Translations under genes and position numbers: made by a program | In this document: piece after piece, positions 23,300 to 34,860 of the stretch | Layout: every line of letters begins with the position of its first letter | How positions within the stretch are numbered: position 1 is the stretch's first letter | Notes under the pieces: model-generated | Databases searched by the model: none | What the model saw: the letters and a program-made list of their open reading frames with translations, nothing else | Told to the model about the DNA's origin: nothing | Assembly: GCA_916613615.1 (NCBI GenBank) | Contig: OU744726.1 | Location: 62,450,987-62,514,986, forward strand | Length of the DNA: 64,000 nt | Direction of reading: 5' to 3' | DNA from: Steromphala cineraria | Lineage: Eukaryota; Mollusca; Gastropoda; Trochida; Trochidae

Positions 23300-25679
23300 T
23301 TACAACTGAAATATTTTGATATGATCCTTCAATGGTTCTGTCACATACAGTTTATTCCGGTGTACACATACTCCCCATGGTACAGCAATCCCATCTTGTT
23401 CAGTCAGCAGATCTCTTGCGTACTCCCCTCTCTCTGTCAGCTGCACGATCTTGTTGTTCAAGTAATCAGCCACAATAACAGAACCAGTGTCTGTAGTTGT
23501 TACACCATCACCTCTCAGCTTGTATGTGTACACAACCTCACCTTGCTGTGTTACACAATAGACAGAACCCGATCTACCATCTGTCACTACAATGTGACCC
23601 TGACGTGTTGTACACATGTAATATGGTCTCTGTATTAGCTGCTGATCAGTGCTGGGTGTGATCACAGATCTCAGGACTCTCCCTGACAGATCCAGGACAT
23701 CAATACTGGGAGGATCTTCACAACCTGCAGCCAGAGTCGTGTCATTGAGAGCGGACAGACATCTGTACTGCTTCTTTGGTTCGATTGATGAAACCAGGAC
23801 TGGGTCAGGAGTCAGCTCGATCAGTTTAATACTGTTGTGTGAGGTGTGTGATACAGCTACTCTGTCCTGGTCTATCTTTGTTAATCTATTTGGTGCTTCA
23901 TTAAGTTTAAGAGATGTGCAGTGAGGTTTGCCTCCCTTTGTGTAACAGGACTTTACACTATAGTTGGTTAAGTCAGTTATAACCAGTGTGTCATTGCCGC
24001 CAATATTCAATACTTCAATGTCGGTTAAATATTGACGATTGGTATCATCCTTTGTTATAGTACTGACTGTAGAGAGAAGTTTAGGTGCCATTATCCCAGT
24101 ACTGACTGTAGAGAGAAGTTTAGGTGCTGTTATCCCAGTACTGACTGCAAAGAAAAGTTTAGGTGCCGTTATCCATGTACTTACTGTAGATAAAAGTTTA
24201 GGTATCGTTTTTCGAGTACTGACTTTTGTATCCTGTAGATTTGGTGTGTCTTCAACATACTTTAAATGACCAAGTTGTAAAGATTGATCAAGTTGATCCT
24301 CATCCAAATCTTTCTCAAACGAAACCTTTTTTGCTCGGTCTTCTTGTATTTCATGTCTTTGTATTTCAGCAGTTACCTCCCCTGATTGACATAGCATGTA
24401 CATTTCATACATATCAATTGGACTATTAGACTGCAGGACTTGTTTGGTGAACTCTGAGTATTGTTGATGTGTTTGCAGGTCAACTTCTCCAGACTTTATC
24501 TGACTTCTCAGTTGTCCAGTCTGCTTCTCAGTGAGTGTGTCTAGTTCATCCAGGAGTTTCTTCTCCTTTCTTCTGATCAGATCGATGATCTGCTGACTGA
24601 CTCGTCTGATCTCTGACTGCAGGGAAGATTTGTGTTGTGTGATTTCCTCCACTTGGGATCTCCTACTCTGCAAAGTGTTTCCTGCCTGTTGTATATGGGA
24701 GTTGATTTGATCACTATTCTGTTGTAGTACCTGTTTCATTTCTGGAATCATTGATTCAAGTGTGACAACAGAGTGACATTTCCTGTGGTAGACAATACAG
24801 CATTTCTGACAAACAGTTTTCTGACAATCTTTGCAGCAAAATTCAACCAAACAGTTGTGTTCCTTGCACATGACTTTTCGTTTCTTGAGTTGTGGAGTTG
24901 ATCCAGCCCCTCGAGGTGAAATCACGTGACCCGATGATGAAGGAGTTGCTTTATGTATTGTAGCGCAGGCTTCACACACCAGGATGTCACAATCTTCACA
25001 AACTGATTTGGCCTGTGTTGTCTTTCCAATCTGCTGACAGGTGAAGCAACGGTGTTTTACATGATCTGAAATTAGAGGACATTTAAGTGTAACAAAATGT
25101 TCTCTTGGAAGCTTAACGTGAAAAACACGTAGATGATACCCTGTCAAGTAGGTATATGAGATTAGGTTTATTCTAAACTATTCCCTTGGATACAAATATG
25201 AATATATTAACAAACAATATATTAACTCCCTTGACATATAAATGTAATTCTTAATTAAATTCTTTGAGCAAAAAAACATTGTAGCTTCTAACCAATTATG
25301 CATGTGTGCATGTAATCAAATTATTTTAAAACTATTGCCTTAAATATGGCCTCAATATATATGAACAAACAAGATTATTACCTGAACTCCCCTGGGACGT
25401 GAAAGTGTCAAGAAGACCTTGTATGAGGAAACTTGGCTTAAACTGTTGAGACCATTGATCGACTGGTTCTCGAGGTCGAGGAACTTTGGTCATCTGAAGG
25501 CAGTTTGGACACTGGATTGATTTAGCACTGATGGCCTCCCTGCGAGTCTTTGTGTATCGTGCCAGACATACCTTACAGAAAGTATGCTGACACCCGATGG
25601 TGCAGGGGTCTTTGAATATATCTGTGCAGATGTTGCAGGAGAGAAAGTTTTCATTTAATTTTGAAAGAGCGTCGTCCAT
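23300..25679 (-). CDS. TRIM-A: RING/B-box/coiled-coil/NHL-like propeller protein, probable E3 ubiquitin ligase
   Basis: Two coding exons: 25679-25382 (RING) and 25065-23300, giving about 687 aa. RING C3HC4 residues are C15, C18, C30, H32, C35, C38, C57, C60. B-box 1 is C106, C109, C122, C125, C130, C133, H137, H146. B-box 2 is C166, H169, C177, C180, C185, C188, H193, H197. A helical, Lys/Gln/Glu-rich coiled coil spans about 205-320, then a variable linker with four 13-residue repeats. An NHL-like beta-propeller (about 420-687) contains GHIVVTD, GSVIVAD and NKLYVTE strands. In this family RING recruits E2, the coiled coil dimerises and the propeller binds target. Splicing is supported because exon lengths sum to a multiple of three, both junctions have consensus sites and TRIM-B shares the same structure. 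All zinc ligands are present, so it looks functional. The target and any immune role are inference. Confidence 0.93.
24059..24214 (-). repeat. In-frame 39-bp repeat in the TRIM-A linker
   Basis: Units begin at exactly 39-bp steps (24059, 24098, 24137, 24176), with a partial unit at 24215. Each encodes a 13-residue version of TAPKLLSTVSTGI. TRIM-B has a single equivalent (KPFSTVSTRTK), so the array expanded in TRIM-A alone, between coiled coil and propeller. Confidence 0.85.
25066..25381 (-). other. TRIM-A intron (phase 1) and 5' acceptor at the ATG
   Basis: Donor CAG|GTAATA at 25382/25381 and acceptor TAATTTCAG at 25066 enclose 316 bp. The split codon G|AT gives Asp100. Immediately before the ATG, TTTATTCCAG|ATGG (25680-25681) is a strong acceptor. 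So the mRNA must begin in at least one 5' non-coding exon at higher coordinates. Confidence 0.85.
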
Positions 25680-26242
25680 CTGGAATAAACAAATAGAATT
25701 TTGGTTATATTTTGCATACTTGCATAGATTCCTCTAGGAAATCGAAATAAACATCTGAAATTTGTCAACATGGGGTGGGGGATGATTGATGCAGGGAGTG
25801 AAAGGGGACTTGACCAATGTGATGTGGATGTGTACACTGGGCAATGAATGCAATGTGCCTTGCCTAGAGACATAATACAGTCTGAGATCCATATCAGAAA
25901 CTTATGGTGTTTTCATCAGGATTCGAACCGTCAGACGTTTAGACTAGAAAGATAAAAATATAGGTTGATACAGGTTATTTGAGTTTGAGGTACATGAGGA
26001 ACAAGAGAATTAGTGAGCAAGCCCACTTTGTATACCCCTGCTTCCCTAAGCGATTATAGAAAGATACTACACTTAGTAAGGATTCCTACAAAATTGCAAA
26101 ACTGTTTTAATTTGTTTAAAATGAAAATGCAGACATAGACTTCCTGATTGCATGTAAGCTATATAAGCTCTTATGAAACTAACAATGTCTTTTTCAGCCA
26201 TTTAAGATTCTTATATAGTCACTATTGTATTAATAAAATCTT
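25680..26242. other. TRIM-A 5' flank / intron
   Basis: Non-coding. It presumably lies in the intron between TRIM-A's ATG exon and its 5' non-coding exon. No repeat recognised. Confidence 0.4.
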
Positions 26243-27305
26243 CAATGTCCTTTCAATGTGACTTTATCATAAGAAAGAAGTTAACCATAAAAAATATTGA
26301 GAGTACATCAAATGGCTCATCTGAACAAATAATATCAGAGTTAAGAGCGGAACAAAAATTACTTCCTCAAAGAGTCACTTTTACAAGAAAGAAATCGAAA
26401 TCTAAAAATAATAATGAGAGTGGTCTGACTGAAATATACAAAAGGCATATCTAGGGACCATAGCCATTACATATATATACAGTTTTATGACATTGGAAGA
26501 AATAGTATCAGAGTTATGAGCAGAACAAAAATGACTCCTCAAAAAGTCACTTTTACAATTAAGAAGTTTAAAATTTAAAATAATGATCATGGCATCTGAC
26601 CGAAACTAACAAAAGGCACATCTAAGGACTGTAGGGATTAAATATAAAGTTTCACGACATTTGAACATATAGTATTCGAGTTAAGAGTGAAACAAAAGGA
26701 TTTCCTCGAACAGTCACTTCCACAACAAAGAAGTCTTAAATCTAAATCTAAAAAAAATATGTGGGCATCTGACCAAGATATACTAAAGGCACATCTAAGG
26801 ACCATAGTGATTACAAATATGAAGTTTTGTGACATTTGAACAAATAATATCCAAGTTATGAGCGGAACAATAATGACTTCCACAAACAGTCACTTCTACA
26901 ACAAAGAAGTATTAAATCTAGAAAAATAAGAGGGCATCTGACCGAAATATACAAAAGGCACATTTAGGGACCATAGTGATTACACATATAAAGTTTTGTG
27001 ACATTTGAACAAATAATATCCATGTTATGAGCGGAACACAAATGACTTCCTCAAACAGTCACTCCTACAACAAAGAAGTCTAACATCTAAAAAAATATTG
27101 AGGGCATCTGACCGAAATATACAAAAGGCACATCTAGGGACCATAGTGATTACACATATGAAGTTTCGTGACATTTGAACAAATAGTATTCGAGTTATGA
27201 GCGGAACAAAAAGTGAGACGGACGCACAAACGGACAGACGCAAGGACGGACGGACGGACCCTCTGACAGCTATATACCCCCCCGACTACTTCGTAGTGGG
27301 GGTAT
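26243..27305 (-). repeat. Tandem array of about 171-bp units ending in a GGAC run
   Basis: The phrase CATCTGACCGAAATATACAA (or close variants) recurs at about 26418, 26593, 26766, 26935 and 27106. Each is followed by 'GGCACATCTAGGGACCATAG', 'AAGTTTTGTGACATTTGAAC' and 'GAGTTATGAGCGGAACA'. The right end runs through GGACGGACGGACGG into ATATACCCCCC and GTGGGGGTATA. This is the inverted counterpart in design of the 8970 repeat. Confidence 0.7.
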
Positions 27306-27368
27306 AATAAACAGAACCTGTTTAAAAATTAAATCCCAAACTTGCAAATCTTCGGTACAATCAGTGGT

Positions 27369-27525
27369 GATATCAAATTTTATATAAGGATTTAATTTAC
27401 TTGATAAGTATGTTGTTTTATCAGTGAACACAAGCCCGCCATGATAATATCAAATTTTATATAAGGATTTAATTAACTTGATAAGTAAGTTGGATTCTAT
27501 CAGTGAACACGAGCCCGCCATGATG
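27369..27525 (+). repeat. Two-copy tandem duplication, about 79 bp
   Basis: GATATCAAATTTTATATAAG … AGTGAACACAAGCCCGCCAT is followed directly by a second copy (AATATCAAATTTTATATAAG … AGTGAACACGAGCCCGCCAT). Confidence 0.7.
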
Positions 27526-28948
27526 ATGTCATATTTGCTGTGTTGCTCTGAGATTTGTACACCGCCTAGCAAATCCAACTGTCCGATTTGCAAAAAGATT
27601 GGCCGCTCTCGACGTATTCCGTATTGCAACATAATAGTAGACTGTCAATCTCGGCCAGCTATGATGCACTACAGTACAAAGCCTAAGAAGACTGATGTCA
27701 AAGCTGTTTTTATATCATTGTTTATAAGTCACGCGGGTGAGAATTGTGAAAAACGGATTTTGTATCATAATTCGAAATCATATGTTAAAGTGAAAGCTCA
27801 AGTCCCCTGAAACCCGATTTTCCAACAACAAAGTTTTCTTCTTGAACACTTGAACATGAATGGAGTTCCTGCAGCTATTGTCGGACATTAGTCAGTACGA
27901 GATAATACATTTGTATCATTTCAGGCGCGCCATAGACATAATCACCGAAATAAACATGAATTAAGGGTGTCAAGAGATATAATTAAATATTTCAAATATC
28001 GATTGAGGTATTGACTGAAATGTTGCATGCGCTTTTAACGAAAATACTCGATGAGAAGATTTTAAACATCTTACAACCTATTGAGAAATCTGACATTGAT
28101 TGTTTATTTCTTATGTCAATGCTATTGTCTATAAAACAGGTAATGACCAAATTCACCAATTCATGTCTGTATCTTTTCATCAAAATATGTAAAGAAAACG
28201 CCTTAAAGTAAGTTCAAGCTGATTATCATTGTTGAAACACGCTTCATTTTGGTTGAATGTCATCTAAATAGTAATCAATTGTCTTTATATCTTTAAGAGA
28301 GAACAAACAATGCCTTTCTTTGTCATTTTGAAGCGACACAGAGCAAATTCACAAACATTTTGTGCTGAATACAAAACCTTTCGTTTTCATATATATCATC
28401 CTGGCGATGTCAGATAGATTTCTAATTGTATTTTTTTGGTTCTTCGATGTATTTCTTATCATTGTAGTAGATTCATAAGGTTAACTGAAATTTTGAATAA
28501 TGACTTGACTCAGATTCACTCAGTGTCATTCAAAATTTGTGAATGAAATCACGTTCCTTTTATGAATGAATAAAGTAGTCCGGACAATGTAAAAGTTCAC
28601 CGTTAACCAATCAAATCACTCGAAGGTGTTATGACACATATGTGTCATAACAGACTGTTATGAAACCCCTTAACGAAGTACCACGTGGGTTATAATGTAT
28701 TATTATGTATCAGTTAAAATACTACACAATGAAAGGAGAACAAACAACTGTAGTCATGAAGGGTATTGTAAGTGAGGACAGGCGAATGACGTCATGATAG
28801 CAGTATATGAGATCATTAACAACGATTTGACATCATTAATTTTATGTTAAGTAAATCATGTGAAGTTTTCTTTTGTTTTGCCCAATCAGACTGCCAAACA
28901 AAAGAGCTTTCATAATGAAAGATGTTTGTTGATCTATGTGATCTAAAT
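27526..28948. other. Intergenic / intronic, no gene recognised
   Basis: A 110-codon plus-strand frame at 27478-27810 has a few CxxC pairs but overlaps the tandem duplication and matches no domain I know. Not called. Confidence 0.35.
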
Positions 28949-29262
28949 TGAAACCTTCAATTATCAACTTTCTATTCTTGCAATATGCAATTATAAACTA
29001 ATTGCGTTTAATAAAAACTTAAAAAACAACTTCATAACAATATCATAATCATAATCAATTCACGTGGTTCAATAAGCCTAGAAAATACTTACATTCTCAG
29101 AGATTAACAGTAGAAACCTTCAATTATCAACTTTCTATTCTTACAATATGCACTTACCACAACTACTGACTTTTAATAAAACATTTGAAACTATTACTCA
29201 ACAAGATCATATAATCAATTCAAGAGAACCAATAAGAAAATACTTACATTCTCAGAGCCTAG
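28949..29262 (-). promoter_or_regulatory. Tandem pair of candidate 5' splice donors
   Basis: Two units of about 160 bp start with GAAACCTTCAATTATCAACT (28950, 29115). Each ends, on the minus strand, in the donor context GAGAAT|GTAAGTATTTTC (exon side ends at 29093 and 29248). Both are on the TRIM-A strand and 3.4-3.6 kb upstream of its ATG exon, where a 5' non-coding exon is required. Confidence 0.5.
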
Positions 29263-29820
29263 CCCTACGTTAGGGAACTTTCGGGAGAGGTGTTTGTGAA
29301 ATGGCGAGATCAGTTGATGTTTGTATAAACATATAATCTCCTTGATGATGACCTTTAACTCTTGCAATATCAGGCAAGGTAAGCTGTAGCATTATTGGTT
29401 TCTATACATTTGTATTTCTGCTTATTTCGATTCATGAGAAGTAAGTCGGTCATATCAATCACAGGCTTGGCATTTATCTATTTAATCCGTATTCGTCACA
29501 ATATCTCTCTTTGTTGAACAATCCCCTGATACGGCAATCTTGGTGGTTAGTTAAAGCACGGTGGATCTAATGAACGCTTTTTATTCATTAAGGTCTCAGT
29601 TTGTGAAAGTCAAAATCAGATTTTAACACTAATATTTGAAAGAGCTTTTGTTGTTAATGGTGTTCCAACAGTTTACAATATTCATAATCTCATTTGAGCT
29701 TAGAGGGAGAGATCATTCTTTTGAAATGAACAACAGTTGGTTGTGAGACCTTTCAGAGTGTACATACCATTACCACACAAACAGCATTTCAAAAGAGGAC
29801 GTCATGGTAGGGGTCATGTT
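29249..29820 (-). promoter_or_regulatory. Promoter/first-exon cassette, copy 1
   Basis: Going upstream (rightwards) from the donor at 29248: a short exon-like stretch with GGGAACTTTC (29273-29282), then a TATA-like patch (GTATAAACATATAATC, 29322-29338, minus strand TTATATGTTTATAC). Next comes the conserved GAGTTAAAGGTCATCATC (minus; 29344-29361). The same order is found at 30010, 31838, 39460, 53650 and 63555. A first exon of roughly 50-80 nt would fit. Transcription start is inferred, not seen. Confidence 0.45.
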
Positions 29821-30009
29821 GGTGTGAATTTAATTTCTTTACCCTGGTCTTCTTTAAATAAAGATACCATAACAAAAATGAATCTATCAACGATCAATTC
29901 ATATGAAATATTGTAGATACGATTAATGTTGATGATTCTATAATCAAATGCGTCATATATATTTCATATCGTTGTTAAATCGAAACTAAATGAGGTGTCA
30001 GGTTTCTTT

Positions 30010-30930
30010 TGCATGTCAGTTTATAATCAATTCAAGTGAGTCAATAAGCAGAGAAAATACTAATATTTTCAAAGCCAGACTGAACGCAAGGAACTTTTAA
30101 GTGAACTGAGAGGTGTATGTGAAATGGAGACTGCAGTAATGTTTGTTTAAACTTATAATCTCCTTGATGATGACCTTTAACTATAAGACAATATCAGACA
30201 AGGTAAACTGTAACGTTATTGGTCTCTACACTGTTGTATGTCTGCCTATTTCGATTCATGAGAAGTGAGTCGGTCATATCAATCAATCACAGGCTTAGCA
30301 TTTATCTATTCAATTCGGTATCCTCACAATATCTCTCTTTGTTGAACATCCACGTAAATACGGCAGTACTGGTTATGAATGAAAGAGTAGTGGATCTTAT
30401 GGACACTTATGGAATTTATTCAGCTCTCAGTTTGTGAAAGTCAGAATTAGATTATAACACTTAGATTTGAAGAGCTTTTGTTGTTGATGGTGTTCCAAGA
30501 GTTTACAATATGTACAATCTCACTTGAGCTTAGAGGGAGAGATCCTTCTTTTGAATTGAACAACAGTTGGTTGTGAGGCCTTTCAGAGTGTACATACCAT
30601 TACCACACCAACAGTATTTCAATAGAAGACGGGACTACAGAATACACGCGAAGCTTTAAGGTGTTGTGAGAATTAGAAGTCTCAGTATATGTGTATATAA
30701 TTTCTTGGTATTTTGTTAGTTCTGATTTTTATACATTTCTTCGATCCACCAAATAGATACTTTTAATCATGAATATGTATTTGAGATATCAAGTTCAAGC
30801 CAAGTCGACCTATTGGGTCCCTTTACCTGTGCCCACTAATGCATCGTAACTAAGAATTAAGTTTGATACAAATTTACAAAATATGCATTCTGGTTAAGGT
30901 TGCCATTTCTACCACAATCTTATTTTATAT
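30010..30930 (-). repeat. Cassette copy 2 with long upstream block
   Basis: Homologous to copy 1 and, over about 760 bp (30170-30930), to 31838-32600. The donor position reads ATATTAGTATTTTC and has lost GTAAGT. The TATA-like and AAAGGTCATCATC elements remain (around 30150-30180). The 72-codon plus-strand frame at 30219 recurs in copy 3 simply because the DNA is duplicated. Confidence 0.6.
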
Positions 30931-31130
30931 AGTTTTTTTATATGAATATTTATATAGCGCGCATATCCATTGTTTTCCCTGGTGAATGGCATTCTTTCAC
31001 CGTCTGATCATGTTTCCAATTCAACTCCTTGGGGAGTGTTTCAACCGGCATTCATATGTGGTGCTCAGGTTAGGGACCATTCTATGCCTTACAGGGTACC
31101 CATTCACAGCTGGGTGAACTGAGACACATA
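30931..31130 (-). repeat. SINE-core-like dispersed repeat, copy 1
   Basis: TATTTATATAGCGCGCATAT … AACTCCTTGGGGAGTGTTTC … GGGTACCCATTCACAGCTGG GTGAACTGAGACA. On the minus strand the end reads CAGTTCACCCAGCTGTGAAT followed by GGGTACC, resembling the central domain of the SINE at 11371. A second copy is at 33520-33740. Confidence 0.5.
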
Positions 31131-31840
31131 GTCAAAGTAGTTTGTCCAACACTGCTGAACGCTCATAACTGACAACTCGGCTTATGCACGACATGGAAAG
31201 TCCCACTGAATTGTTCATTGACTCATCCATGTCTAGGTTACAAAATATCAACATAAAACATGAGACATGATACGATTTGAAACACTGACTCACAACTCTT
31301 TTTTTATCATGAATAATGCACAGGTAAGACAAGTTTCATTGGATCCACTGGAAATAATCCATTATGTAAAACAACATATGTCCTTATACTGTCTATAAGT
31401 GCAGTTACTAAACGCCCATTCTCTGTTTAGCTTTTCGATTAAAAGAACATTCATGTGTTTTTGCATTCCTATTTATTCAGAAAGGCAATACATGTTTGAA
31501 GTCTTACAATGAGTACATATCATTACCACACCAACAATAACTCTATATATACAAGACAGGACTGCACTGTACCTGAATGTGTAATAAGATGTCTCAAGTG
31601 TTCTGTTAAGTAGTTTGTAAGTCCTTACACTTTAGTGACATCATGAAATACATCTACGGCTAAATAGGGTTTGAGAATTCTGAATAATTGAGTTGTCACA
31701 ATTCAGTAAGGCTTAGTCCCTGTTGAATCTCTTTTCTGTTACTCCAAAGACATCGATACAATATACGAGTTAAATGAGTATTAAATCAGATAAACTTTCA
31801 AATAAGCAGGTTTTTATAAAACATAGTTTCTATTATCTAT
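31131..31840 (-). repeat. Duplicated blocks M and Q, first copies
   Basis: 31200-31360 (ACTGAATTGTTCATTGACTC…) recurs at 33800-33960 and 40975-41070. 31380-31560 recurs at 33980-34160. 31600-31840 (TAGTTTGTAAGTCCTTACAC … AGGGTTTGAGAATTC … AAATCAGATAAACTTTCAAA) recurs at 32805-33110 and 34560-34860. All are non-coding. Confidence 0.6.
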
Positions 31841-32600
31841 GATGATGACCTTTAACTCTTGCAATGCCAGGTAAACTGTAACGTTATTGGTCTCTACACA
31901 GTTGTTTGTCTGCTTATTTCGATTCATGAGAAGTGAGTCGGTCATATCAATCAATCACAGGCTTGGCATTTATCTATTCAATTCGGTATCCTCACAATAT
32001 CTCTCTTTGTTGAACATCCACGTAAATACAGCAGTCCTGGATGTGAGTGAAAGAGTAGTGGATCTTATGGATACTTGGGATTTATTCAGCTCTCAGTTTG
32101 TGAAAGTCAGAATTAGATCATAACACTTAGATTTGAAGAGCTTTTGTTGTTAATGGTGTTCCAACAGTTTACGATATTAATAATCACATTTAAACTTAGA
32201 GGGAGAGATCATTCTTTTGAATATAAACAACAGTTGGTTGTGAGGCCTTTCAGAGTGTACATACCATTACCCTAACAACAGTAGTTCAATAGAAGACGAG
32301 ACTACAGAATACACCAAAGCTTGAAGGTGTTATGAGAATTAGAAGTCTCAGTATATGTGTATATATTTAGTTGGTATTTTGTTAGTTCTGAGTCTTTTAC
32401 ATGTCTTCAATCCACCAAATAGATATTGAAATCATGAAAAGGTATTTGAGATTTTCAAGTGCCGTCGACCTTTTGGGTCCCTTTGCCTGTGCCAACTAAT
32501 GCATCGAACCTAAGAATCAATTTTGATACAGATTTACGACATATGCATTCTGGTTAAAGTTACCATTTCTATCACAATCTATATTTTGTATATATCAGCG
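31838..32600 (-). repeat. Cassette copy 3, lacking the donor end
   Basis: Aligns with 30170-30930 at roughly 85% by eye. It begins within the TGATGATGACCTTTAACTC element, so the TATA-like patch and donor are missing: the duplication is truncated just where the candidate exon would start. Confidence 0.6.
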
Positions 32601-33519
32601 ATCAATACAATGGAATGAAAGTTTGTTTTGTTTATGAAGTGAAAGTCTATTTTCGATGTGGATTAGAATTTATTTACTATATTTAATATATATATATATA
32701 AATAAGTTTATTTCAAGAAGTCTTTGGTTGGCTCTTATTCCTTTGTGTAACATCAGTATTTTGAATTCCGGTTTTAATAATGCTAAGGGGTCTATGAGTA
32801 AGTAATTTGTAAGTTCCTACACTCTAGTGACATCACAACTACATCTACGGTGAAATAGGGTTTGAGAATTCCGAATTATTGAGTTGTCACAATTCAGTGA
32901 GGGTTAGCCCCTTTTGAATCTCTCTTAAGTTACTTTACTAGATATTCGTTATCGTGAAACAATGTAAAAATGAAAAGGATACAAGTCTGCCAATACACAT
33001 TACATCTTATTTTCCCAATGACATCGATACAATCAAATCAGTATTAAATCAGATAAACTTTCAAATAAGCAGGTTATTATAAAACGTAGTTTCTATTATC
33101 CAGAATCATATATCGATATCTAGGATATATCTATTTCGGAGGCGGCTCTTGTATATGCATAATCATATTTTAACATATTGCCAATATCCTTTGATTTTCT
33201 ATTTCAATTATGTTCCACATTATGTTTGGTTAGTAGAAAATATCAAGTTCTATATTCTACATCTTCCACTCTAATTACGCATATCTAATGATTTAGTGTA
33301 ATGACATTCCCAGACTCGGTAAGTAGTTCATTTCAATGGAGTAAAAGATTGTTTTGTTTATGAATAATCAAATGAAAGTCTATTTTCGATATGGAGTACA
33401 AATTTACAGTTTATTTTAAGAAGTCTTTGGTTGGATCTTATTTCATTTGTGCAACATCAGTATTATAAATTCCGGTTTATTAAAAACCACAGAGTCTTTG
33501 CGGATATTTTATATTATTT
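32601..33519. repeat. Duplicated intergenic sequence incl. second Q block
   Basis: 32805-33110 is the second Q block. 33110-33500 shares phrases with 34830-34910 and 35480-35610 (TTCTATTTCAATTATGTTCC, TCTTCCACTCTAATTA, TCTAATGATTTGGTGT). (TA)n near 32686-32700. Confidence 0.45.
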
Positions 33520-33740
33520 TTAAGGGAATATTTATATAGCGCATATCCATTCACTCATGTTCGCTCAAGGCTCTAACATGTTTTCCCTTGTGATTGGCAT
33601 TCTTCACCGTCCTATCATTTTTCCAATTCAACTCCTTGGGGAGTATTCAACCGGCATCCATATGTACCAATCAGGTTAGGGACCACTCTATGCCTCACAG
33701 GGTACCCATTCACAGCTGGGTGAACTGAGACACAAAGTAG
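33520..33740 (-). repeat. SINE-core-like dispersed repeat, copy 2
   Basis: Second copy of the element at 30931-31130, with the same CTCCTTGGGGAGTATTCAAC, TTAGGGACCACTCTATGCC and GGGTACCCATTCACAGCTGG. It has an extra 'CATTCACTCATGTTCGCTC' stretch. Confidence 0.5.
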
Positions 33741-34860
33741 TTTGTCCAACACTGATGAACGGTGATAACCTACAGCTCGGCGTATGCATGATTTGGACAG
33801 TCCCACTGAATTGTTCATTGACTCATCCATGTCTAGGTTACAAAACATCAACATAAAACATGATACATATTACGATTTGAAAAACTGACTCACAACTATT
33901 TTTTTATTATAAAAAATGCACAGGTAAGTAAATTTTCATTAGATTGATTGGAAATAAAACATTATGTTAAAACAACATTTGTCCTTATTCTGTCTATAAG
34001 TGCAGTTACTAAACGTCCAGTCTATGTTTAGCATTCTGATTAAAAGAACATTTGTAGTCTATTACGTACCAACTGCATGTGTTATTCGCATTCAGAAAGG
34101 CAATACATGTTTGAAGTCTTACAAAGAGTACATATCATTACCACACCAACAATAACTCTCTATATATAAAGCTTTTACTTTTCTGACAGTCAAGGCATAA
34201 TGATTTGAAAAGTTCAATAAACTTACATGTTACATTAGCATTTCTTTGCAAAATATGAAAGTCACTCTTAGTCTTTAGGTCAGATTTCATGTTTTTCGGC
34301 CTGGCATTAATAAAAATCATTAATTAACAACACTTCAGTTGTACGAAACTATTTTGACACGTTGCCTAATTGTAATTGTCAAATTGACAAAAACAGAAGG
34401 TACAATTTCCGGCATTTAGCTAAATGCCTAGAAAAATTAGTCATTTCATCAAATGACTGATCGTTGCAATCATTTGATAAAATTCCTGATACATTTAGGC
34501 ATTTGACGAAAAGATTGATTTGACATATTGACTGTAACATATATACAAAGCGGGACTACACAGTACCTGAATGTGTAATAAGATGTCTCAATTTTTCTGT
34601 AAAGTAATTTGTAAGTTCTTACACTTTAGTGACATCATCTACGATGAAATAGGGTTTGCGAATTCCGGGTGATTGAGTTGTCACAATTCAGTATGGGTTA
34701 GCCCCTTTTAAATCTGTTACTCCAAAAACATCGATACAATCTTATGAGTTAAATGAGTATTAAATCAGATAAACTTTAAATCAGCAAGGTATTATGAAAC
34801 ATAATTTCTATTATCCATAATTATATATCTATCTATATCCATATCTAAGATATATCTACA
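33741..34860. repeat. Duplicated blocks M and Q, further copies
   Basis: 33800-33960 (M), 33980-34160, and 34560-34860 (Q) repeat the blocks seen at 31200-31840. The insert 34170-34540 is unique here. It has an imperfect self-complementary run around 34370-34510 (GGCATTTAGCTAAATGCC; CATTTCATCAAATGACTG). Confidence 0.5.

Noticed and set aside
23252..24429. Plus-strand frames opposite the TRIM-A long exon
   Set aside because: Shadows of the true minus-strand reading frame.
27478..27810. 110-codon frame with CxxC pairs, possible zinc finger
   Set aside because: Begins inside a tandem duplication, cysteine spacing fits no family known to me, and no splice signals support it.
30219..32123. Two similar 72-78-codon plus-strand frames (MVSTLLYVCLF…)
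   Set aside because: They sit on duplicated non-coding DNA. Similarity comes from the block duplication; changes do not favour silent sites and no domain is seen.
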